From DUZB01 sp964407525 (GTDB lineage: Bacteria; Desulfobacterota; DSM-4660; Desulfatiglandales; Desulfatiglandaceae): DNA of 11,391 nt. The notes under the pieces were generated by a model. It made no database searches. It had not been told where the DNA came from and worked only from the letters and a program-made list of their open reading frames with translations. The translations under genes were made by a program, and so were the position numbers. The number at the start of each line of letters is the position of its first letter. Positions within the stretch are counted from its first letter, which is position 1. The stretch covers positions 1-11,391 of the forward strand of contig CAYOWC010000153.1 of the NCBI GenBank assembly GCA_964407525.1, in the 5' to 3' direction. Of this stretch, positions 7,134 through 11,391 are shown piece after piece.

Positions 7134-8204
7134 ATGAAAATTACGCGAATCGAAGCATGGCCGGTCCTGCTGCGTCTCTCCGAACCCTATACGATCGCCT
7201 ATGAAACCGTTGACGAGGTCACAAACATCTACCTCCGTGTGGAGACAAGCAAGGGGTTTAGCGGATATGGCTGTGCCGCCCCCAGCGAAGGGGTAACAGG
7301 AGAAAAAATTGATGATCTCCTTCGCGCAGTAGATGCGGTTATCGTCCCTTTTTTGAAGGGTGCTGACCCCCTCCGAGCCACGCGGCTTATGGAGAGGCTG
7401 AAGCCTCACCTGAAGGGCCGGCCTTCGCTCCTGGCGGCCGTGGACATGGCCCTGTTTGACATTCTTGGCAAGGCGGCCGGTCTTCCCCTGTGGAAAATCC
7501 TGGGCGGTTTTCGGGATCGTATGAAAACCAGCGTGACCATCGGCATCATGCCCGAAAGAGAGACAATTGAACACGGGCTCTACTGGAAAAAAAAAGGTTT
7601 TCGCTGCCTCAAACTGAAAGGTGGGCTCCATGTGGACTCTGATATCACCCGGGTGTGTAAGGTGAGAGAGGCCGTGGGAAAAGAGATGGAACTTCGTTTC
7701 GATGCCAACCAGGGCTTCACTGTGGAGGACGCCGTCAAGTTTGTAAAACAGACCCGGTATGCTCGTCTGGAGCTGTTGGAGCAGCCCACGCCCAAAGGCC
7801 AGCCCGACCTGCTTGGCCACGTAACCAGGGAGGTTCCGATTCCGGTTATGGCTGATGAGGCCCTCATGACTTTGAGGGACGCCTTTCGCATCGCTCGTCG
7901 CGGCCTGGCCGACATGGTGAACGTGAAACTCATGAAGGTAGGAGGAATCGGGGAGGCCATGCAGATTAACGCCGTTGCCCGGTCCGCCGGACTGGAGGTT
8001 ATGGTGGGGTGCATGGATGAGTCGGCCCTGGCCATCGCGGCAGGTCTCCATTTTGCCCTGGCCAGGCCCAATGTGGTCTATGCCGATCTGGATGGCCACC
8101 TGGGGCTTTTGAACGATCCCGCTGCCGGAGCCGTTGTTCTCCGAAAAGGAACGCTCTTTCCCACAAACAGACCTGGATTGGGGTTTGACCCAAAGAAATA
8201 TTGA
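7134..8204 (+). CDS. Enolase-superfamily dipeptide epimerase (DgcA/Ala-Glu epimerase-like)
   Basis: The 356-residue enzyme should epimerise an alpha-carbon by proton transfer between two lysines on a Mg2+-dependent barrel. Visible catalytic features: LKLKGG with K160 and K162, metal ligands D190 (DANQGF), E216 (LLEQP) and D241 (ADEAL), opposite base K265 (NVKLMK), CMDES at 293-297, and the D318-L-D320 motif that in dipeptide epimerases holds the free amino group of the substrate. Numbering is almost superimposable on B. subtilis L-Ala-D/L-Glu epimerase as I recall it. The position of Arg24, which there binds the Glu side chain, is Glu24 here (PYTIAYET), so an acidic second residue is doubtful. 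N-acetyl-glutamate racemase DgcA is the other close functional analogue and fits the upstream DgcN-like gene. It starts six bases after the fusion gene; AGAGG lies 12 bases upstream. Confidence 0.9.
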   Translation: MKITRIEAWPVLLRLSEPYTIAYETVDEVTNIYLRVETSKGFSGYGCAAPSEGVTGEKIDDLLRAVDAVIVPFLKGADPLRATRLMERLKPHLKGRPSLLAAVDMALFDILGKAAGLPLWKILGGFRDRMKTSVTIGIMPERETIEHGLYWKKKGFRCLKLKGGLHVDSDITRVCKVREAVGKEMELRFDANQGFTVEDAVKFVKQTRYARLELLEQPTPKGQPDLLGHVTREVPIPVMADEALMTLRDAFRIARRGLADMVNVKLMKVGGIGEAMQINAVARSAGLEVMVGCMDESALAIAAGLHFALARPNVVYADLDGHLGLLNDPAAGAVVLRKGTLFPTNRPGLGFDPKKY

Positions 8205-8205
8205 G

Positions 8206-8421
8206 ATGAAAAGAAAGATTCTGGACCGGGGAGTAACTATCATAGGGGGAAAGGGGGGATATTCAGGAAAGGACACACAGATCCTCTACACGGTCATAGC
8301 CTTTCAGGAACTTCCTCGCCTGAAGAGACTTGTTCGGGATATCGACCCTCATGTCTTTGTGGTAGTCTCGGACACCCTTGAGGTCATGGGCGCCCGCATC
8401 GGAAATCAACCCCACTGGTGA
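8206..8421 (+). CDS. Free-standing DUF2179 (YitT C-terminal) domain protein
   Basis: A 71-residue product beginning MKRKILDRGVTIIGGKGGYS and containing LKRLVRDIDPHVFVVV and DTLEVMGARIG. This is the pattern of the DUF2179 domain, normally the cytoplasmic C-terminal domain of YitT-type membrane proteins (about 280 residues), where it has a PII-like fold. No transmembrane part precedes it here. The ATG lies one base after the epimerase stop, so translation is probably coupled; the ribosome site is weak. A TTG start at 8134 would add an unrelated 24-residue extension inside the epimerase gene and is less likely. The last codons form the left arm of the terminator. It may be a small ligand-sensing partner of the upstream enzymes, or a surviving fragment of a YitT gene. 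Confidence 0.75.
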   Translation: MKRKILDRGVTIIGGKGGYSGKDTQILYTVIAFQELPRLKRLVRDIDPHVFVVVSDTLEVMGARIGNQPHW

Positions 8422-8444
8422 TTGCTCCCGAGTGGGGTTTTTTT
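8410..8444 (+). terminator. Rho-independent terminator closing the + strand gene block
   Basis: CCCCACT at 8410-8416 pairs perfectly with AGTGGGG at 8431-8437 across a 14-base loop, followed by seven T residues at 8438-8444. The left arm and loop overlap the final codons and stop of the DUF2179 gene. On the - strand only a broken T-tract follows the hairpin, so it may also act weakly for the convergent genes. Confidence 0.88.
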
Positions 8445-8471
8445 GCCCTTCTGAATGACTTGTCCAATGCT

Positions 8472-8696
8472 TTACAGCAATTCGTCACAGTAATCCAAGT
8501 TCTCCCAGGGCACATATTGATTTCGACCCCTTTTTTTCTTTCTGCTCTCCGGATGTGTGGCCTTTTGTTTGCGTCTGCGACATTCAGGACATCGTTTGGG
8601 CGCCTCAAACCCGTTGAACCCAAGACGTTTCTGTTCTGCCACGGTAAAGACAAAATCATTATCACACTGGATACAGGAAATAGTCTGTTCTCTCAT
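8472..8696 (-). CDS. Small zinc-ribbon protein (zf-trcl type)
   Basis: The preferred 74-residue product starts with MREQTISCIQC. It carries two Cys pairs, C8/C11 (CIQC) and C36/C39 (CPEC), separated by FVFTVAEQKRLGF and a basic APKRC segment. This is the pattern of the probable zinc-ribbon family seen in many environmental bacteria (Phe, Glu-Gln, Gly-Phe, Pro-Lys-Arg-Cys). The C-terminal half is very basic (SRKKKRGR), consistent with nucleic-acid binding. The ATG at 8696 has GGAG about eight bases upstream; an upstream in-frame ATG at 8732 would add 12 residues without a better ribosome site. It lies downstream of the DksA-like gene on the same strand and converges on the terminator at 8410-8444. 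Its cellular role is unknown. Confidence 0.8.
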   Translation of the reverse strand: MREQTISCIQCDNDFVFTVAEQKRLGFNGFEAPKRCPECRRRKQKATHPESRKKKRGRNQYVPWENLDYCDELL

Positions 8697-8791
8697 AACA
8701 TTTTCTCCAATTTGAATCTTGCTCATAACCATTATTTTGAATCAGGAAGTCATCCGTTCCCCTTGCCTGGGCGTGCAAAAATACACTCACC

Positions 8792-9265
8792 TTACCATCT
8801 CATCCTTGCGCGCATCTCTTTTTGTTCATGCCATTTCTGGGCTTTCAGGGAAAGGGTTGCAATGGGACGTGCTTCAAGGCGTTTTAAGCCAATACGATCT
8901 CCTGTCTCTTCGCAGTAACCATACTCCCGATTTTCTATTCGCTCCAGAGCGTCATTAATTTTTTGGATGAGTTTGTTATGTCGGTTGAAAATGTCGAGCT
9001 TGAAGGAAATATTGGCCTCCAAAACACTCTGATCCACAAAGCAGGGCCCTCTCCCTGGATCATCTCTCATCAGGTTCAACATAGAACGAGACTCCGTTAA
9101 TAGCTGGTTTCGCCAGCAAATCAGTTTGTTTTTAAAATAGGCCCGCTGCTTTTCATTCATGTAAGGTTCATCGTCAGAAGGGAAATATTCCTCGCTAAGA
9201 TCTGTTCCAAAACCGGGCAAAAGCTGTTGGTTGGTGGCATCCGAGAAGAGATCAATTTTTTCCAT
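8792..9265 (-). CDS. DksA/TraR-family protein with degenerate zinc finger
   Basis: The 157-residue product aligns without gaps to the DksA coiled-coil and zinc-finger region. DksA binds the RNA polymerase secondary channel and, with ppGpp, retunes promoters. Here NEKQRAYFKNKL through LERIENREYGYCEE form the coiled coil, and the finger region contains IGLKRLEARPIATLSL. Of the four zinc ligands (E. coli C114, C117, C135, C138) only the first is kept (C118); the others are T121, S139 and A142 at the exact expected spacing. At the coiled-coil tip E. coli DxxDxA becomes CxxDxS (C75, D78, S80). Single-Cys DksA variants are known elsewhere, so the protein is probably functional without zinc. A GAGG about eight bases upstream supports the start. 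It follows the small acidic gene by 47 bases. Whether it responds to ppGpp is uncertain. Confidence 0.88.
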   Translation of the reverse strand: MEKIDLFSDATNQQLLPGFGTDLSEEYFPSDDEPYMNEKQRAYFKNKLICWRNQLLTESRSMLNLMRDDPGRGPCFVDQSVLEANISFKLDIFNRHNKLIQKINDALERIENREYGYCEETGDRIGLKRLEARPIATLSLKAQKWHEQKEMRARMRW

Positions 9266-9312
9266 GGATGTTCCTCACTCCAAAATTATTGACTAACAAC
9301 TAAAGGCTCCAA

Positions 9313-9666
9313 TTAGATTTTAGGGTGATAGAAAACTTCATTTTTCTCAGCCTCAAAGTTCAGTCCATCAAAATCCCCATCGAATGCCGTGCTTTCGTCA
9401 TCTTCATCCTCTATTTCATCCAAAACGTCGTAATCCGTTACCTCAATCCTTTTGGTTCCATCTCTTTCCTCGAAGACGATACCTGTTATTTCCACATCTT
9501 CCTGTGAAAGATCCACAAGCTCGTCCCACAGTGCATTTTTTTCCACGCAATAAGTATCGTCATCGGCTATGATTTCCAACCCCGTAACATTGTCATCATC
9601 ATCCCAATCCGTTGCCACGACATAGCCTGGAAACGTGATGTCCATCGTGTCTTCGTCCAGTTTCAT
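9313..9666 (-). CDS. Small acidic conserved protein, paralogue of the protein at 55-360
   Basis: A 117-residue product starting MKLDEDTMDITFPGYVV; the ATG at 9666 has AAAGGA about eight bases upstream, better than the in-frame start at 9750, which would add 28 residues. The core matches the protein at 55-360 segment by segment: GYVVATDWDDDDNV versus GLIIPYEWDEKGNV, a Tyr-containing strand, a DELVDL helix, and VEITGIVFEERDGTKRIEV versus VEISGVVRREDGRKRMKV. The C-terminal ~40 residues are strongly acidic (EIEDEDDEST and after). The family is not one I can name; a small beta-barrel or adaptor domain is plausible. It heads a leftward operon with the DksA-like and zinc-ribbon genes, which suggests a regulatory setting. 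Confidence 0.8.
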   Translation of the reverse strand: MKLDEDTMDITFPGYVVATDWDDDDNVTGLEIIADDDTYCVEKNALWDELVDLSQEDVEITGIVFEERDGTKRIEVTDYDVLDEIEDEDDESTAFDGDFDGLNFEAEKNEVFYHPKI

Positions 9667-9968
9667 AAGACCGTTCCTTTTGTTCACTGTTTTTGTAGCT
9701 TTCCTGGTTCCCGGGCAGAAGATGTGCCCTCTGAAAAACGGCACCAACAAACCGCTAAAGGCGTTTTAAAGCAATAAACGTACCATTCTGAAAGATTCCC
9801 GTATTCATTGGTGAATCTGTTTCATGGATGAAATGATTAGGGAACTGGTAATTCCTATCAAGGGAAGCATATGGGCATACAGATGATCTTTGATGCTTTG
9901 TGGATACCTAATAATTGGATTTCAATGAATATTTGAAAGAGGAATTTCGAGTTCCTGTTTTCAGTGCA

Positions 9969-9987
9969 TCGGAACTATCAGTTCCGA
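9969..9987. promoter_or_regulatory. Perfect 8-bp inverted repeat, possible operator or hairpin
   Basis: TCGGAACT and AGTTCCGA are perfect inverted copies separated by three bases (ATC). Related GGAA...TTCC dyads lie at about 9838-9857 (imperfect) and 9940-9956. The element is about 60 bases upstream of the predicted -35 box at 10047, a fair place for an activator or repressor site. No T-run follows it, so it is not an intrinsic terminator. Confidence 0.35.
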
Positions 9988-10046
9988 AATCACCTTTTCA
10001 AACTAAAGGTCCCTTCTCCAGAGTTCGAGGAAAATTGGATTCTGCT

Positions 10047-10074
10047 TTGATGCTTGTCGAATTTATGCTATAAT
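10047..10074 (+). promoter_or_regulatory. Sigma70-type promoter for the ATP-grasp gene
   Basis: TTGATG at 10047-10052 (four of six matches to the -35 consensus) and a perfect TATAAT at 10069-10074 are separated by 16 bases. Transcription would start near 10081, giving a leader of about 155 bases before the ATG at 10236. No riboswitch fold is recognised in this leader. Confidence 0.6.
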
Positions 10075-10235
10075 TTAGTTTAAATACAGTCTTTTCGTAA
10101 AATGCTCCATGATCCTCTCATTAACATTCTTGCATCTTCTTTGTTGGCTCGCTTTTTGCTGGGGCTCCAATTCACCAGGCGTATTCAAACCTGATTTCTA
10201 AGGACGAGTTATGACATTTGAAAGGAAGGCAAAAA

Positions 10236-11391
10236 ATGAAATTAGCTGTGATTTTTAATCGTGATAGTGAGAAGGTAATTAACCTGTTCGGGCTTCCCAA
10301 CCGTGAAAAATATGGAGAGAAGGCTATTAAGCGGATTGTGGACGGGCTCAGGAAATTCGGCCACCAGGTGAAAGCCTTTGAAGGAGACAAGGATTTGATC
10401 GCAAACCTGGAGGGTTTCATGCCAAGGGTGCTTAAAGGGGAACTTCCAGGCATGGCTTTCAACCTGTCTTACGGCATTCAGGGTCAGGCCCGATACACCC
10501 ACGTCCCGGGTATCCTCGAAATGGTAGGCATCCCCTATGTGGGTTCCGGCCCCCTGGCCCATTCCCTGGCGCTGGACAAGGTCGTCGCCAAGATGATCTT
10601 TCGCCAGCAAGGCCTGCCGACCCCTGATTTCGCAGTCCTGGACGCCCCGGGATTTCAAGTGCCGGATCTGTCTTATCCTTTGATCGTCAAACCCAAAAAT
10701 GAAGCGGTTTCCATGGGGATCGAGATTGTTCACAACGAAGAGGAACTGCGAAGTGCAGCCCAGGTTATTTTCGACCAATTTGATCAGCCGGTTCTTGTTG
10801 AGCAATATATTGAAGGTCGCGAGATCAATGTGGGTCTGCTGGGCAATGCCCCCCCCGAAGCCCTGCCACCCTGCGAAATTGTCTTTGGCCAAATTGGGCC
10901 TAAGATTTATACCATTGAAGACAAGAAGGGGAAATCGGGCAGGGAAATTCAGTGGCTCTGTCCGGCGCCCATTGGGGAGGAATTAACCCTCAAAGTAAAG
11001 GAGCTCGCTAAAAAAGCGTTTTCCGCCCTCGGATGCTATGATTGTGCACGAGTGGATATGCGATTGGATGCAAAGGGAAATGTGTATATTCTGGAAATCA
11101 ACAGCCTGCCAAGCCTTGGTGAGCACGGGTCCTATGTCATCGCGGCGGCCGAAACCGGGCTCGATTTCCCGATGCTGCTCAACCGATTGGTAGAAACGGC
11201 CACGGCCCGCTATTTCGGAACTCCCAAGCCGCCCCCGACGCAGATAAAGGACCGGAATTTAGGCGAACACATCTTTGCGTACCTGGCCAAACAAAGAGAT
11301 GTCATGGAACAAAGGCTTGAAGAATGGGTCTCCATTTCCAGCCGGACCTACGATCCGGTGGGCAATCGTTCTGCCATGAAAAAGATCGGTA
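10236..11391 (+). CDS. D-Ala-D-Ala-ligase-like ATP-grasp enzyme fused to the start of an M20-type peptidase (partial)
   Basis: The gene runs off the window after 385 codons. Residues 1 to about 330 form a D-alanine-D-alanine-ligase-type ATP-grasp enzyme, which joins a carboxylate to an amine through an acyl phosphate. Visible are MAFNLSYGIQGQARYTHVPG, IPYVGSGPLA, D114-K115, the ATP lysine in VKPKNEAVSMGI (K152), EQYIEGREINVG, and Mg2+ ligands D274 (RVDMRLD), E287 and N289 (EINSLPSL). The substrate-side loop differs from true Ddl: AVS instead of GSS, and NSLPSL instead of NTxPGM. From about residue 345 the sequence changes to QRDVMEQRLEEWVSISSRTYDPVGNRSAMKKIG-like text (split here: VSISSRTYDPVGN is the key part), which resembles the N-terminal start of M20 carboxypeptidases. 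AAGGAAGG upstream of the ATG supports the start. The ligase is sure; the M20 part is cut off before its metal ligands. Confidence 0.85.
   Translation, partial: MKLAVIFNRDSEKVINLFGLPNREKYGEKAIKRIVDGLRKFGHQVKAFEGDKDLIANLEGFMPRVLKGELPGMAFNLSYGIQGQARYTHVPGILEMVGIPYVGSGPLAHSLALDKVVAKMIFRQQGLPTPDFAVLDAPGFQVPDLSYPLIVKPKNEAVSMGIEIVHNEEELRSAAQVIFDQFDQPVLVEQYIEGREINVGLLGNAPPEALPPCEIVFGQIGPKIYTIEDKKGKSGREIQWLCPAPIGEELTLKVKELAKKAFSALGCYDCARVDMRLDAKGNVYILEINSLPSLGEHGSYVIAAAETGLDFPMLLNRLVETATARYFGTPKPPPTQIKDRNLGEHIFAYLAKQRDVMEQRLEEWVSISSRTYDPVGNRSAMKKIG

Larger units (their letters stand above)
9667..10235. other. Intergenic region with dyads and no convincing gene
   Basis: About 570 bases separate the divergent genes at 9666 and 10236. 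Several short dyads occur: GGGCA/TGCCC near 9711-9728, ATTCA/TGAAT at 9803-9816, TTTCAT/ATGAAA at 9820-9833, AGGAA/TTCCT at 9940-9956 and TCGGAACT/AGTTCCGA at 9969-9987. A promoter lies at 10047-10074. A 30-codon frame, 10102-10194 (+), has an ATG but no good ribosome site and is not called as a gene. The rest is AT-rich with nothing recognisable. Confidence 0.6.

Noticed and set aside
6972..8276. Long open frame of 434 codons on the - strand
   Set aside because: It lies antisense to the epimerase gene and the fusion-gene end, whose families are clear. The translation is low-complexity in Gly/His/Gln with no recognisable domain, as expected of a shadow frame.
8418..8918. 166-codon + strand frame across the zinc-ribbon gene
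   Set aside because: Opposite strand to a Cys4 zinc-ribbon with a good ribosome site; the translation looks random.
10102..10194. 30-codon frame in the leader of the ATP-grasp gene, possible leader peptide
   Set aside because: No ribosome site before the ATG, no regulatory codon run and no following attenuator hairpin with a T-run.
10242..10892. 216-codon - strand frame
   Set aside because: Antisense to the ATP-grasp gene, which shows conserved motifs over the whole stretch.
1..11391. tRNA, rRNA, CRISPR array or transposase gene
   Set aside because: No cloverleaf-like sequence, regularly spaced repeats or transposase motifs were seen on either strand.

Overview
This is a gene-dense bacterial window of mixed, moderately GC-rich composition; the first ~700 bases are visibly more AT-rich than the rest. 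Protein families (GroES/GroEL, a DksA homologue, a zinc-ribbon regulator, ATP-grasp and M20 modules) and strong AGGAGG ribosome sites fit a Gram-negative anaerobe of the Desulfobacterota/former Deltaproteobacteria type. That placement is an inference from gene style, not a proven assignment.

Left block (1-8444, + strand). A small protein gene (55-360) overlaps groES, followed by groEL (662-2284). Without any visible terminator, the strand continues into a threonine-synthase-like PLP enzyme (2289-3464), a DUF1611/DgcN-like P-loop protein (3461-4534), a 170-bp inverted-repeat element (4531-4700), a 798-residue fusion of a MurL/QueC-like PP-loop domain to a creatininase-type amidohydrolase (4731-7127), a dipeptide-epimerase-like enolase-superfamily enzyme (7134-8204) and a free-standing DUF2179 domain (8206-8421). 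A clear intrinsic terminator (8410-8444) closes the block. Genes overlap or nearly touch except at the repeat, so this looks like one or two transcription units.

Middle block (8472-9666, - strand). Reading leftward: a small acidic protein homologous to the first protein of the window, a DksA-family protein that has lost three of its four zinc ligands, and a small zinc-ribbon protein. They probably form a regulatory operon.

Right block (9667-11391). About 570 bases without a convincing gene carry several short dyads and a good sigma70-type promoter (10047-10074). A + strand gene then begins at 10236 and runs off the window: a D-Ala-D-Ala-ligase-like ATP-grasp enzyme whose C-terminal end changes into the start of an M20-type metallopeptidase.

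Working hypothesis. DUF1611/DgcN, dipeptide epimerase/DgcA and MurL families are each linked by published work to glutamate stereochemistry, N-acylation or dipeptide epimerisation. Their clustering with an amidohydrolase, a PLP lyase/synthase-type enzyme and, nearby, a ligase-peptidase fusion suggests an uncharacterised pathway that makes, edits or salvages a small peptide or D-amino-acid compound, with a co-transcribed chaperonin. The epimerase has Glu where the B. subtilis Ala-Glu epimerase has its substrate-binding Arg, so the substrate may not be Ala-Glu. The exact chemistry cannot be read from the sequence.
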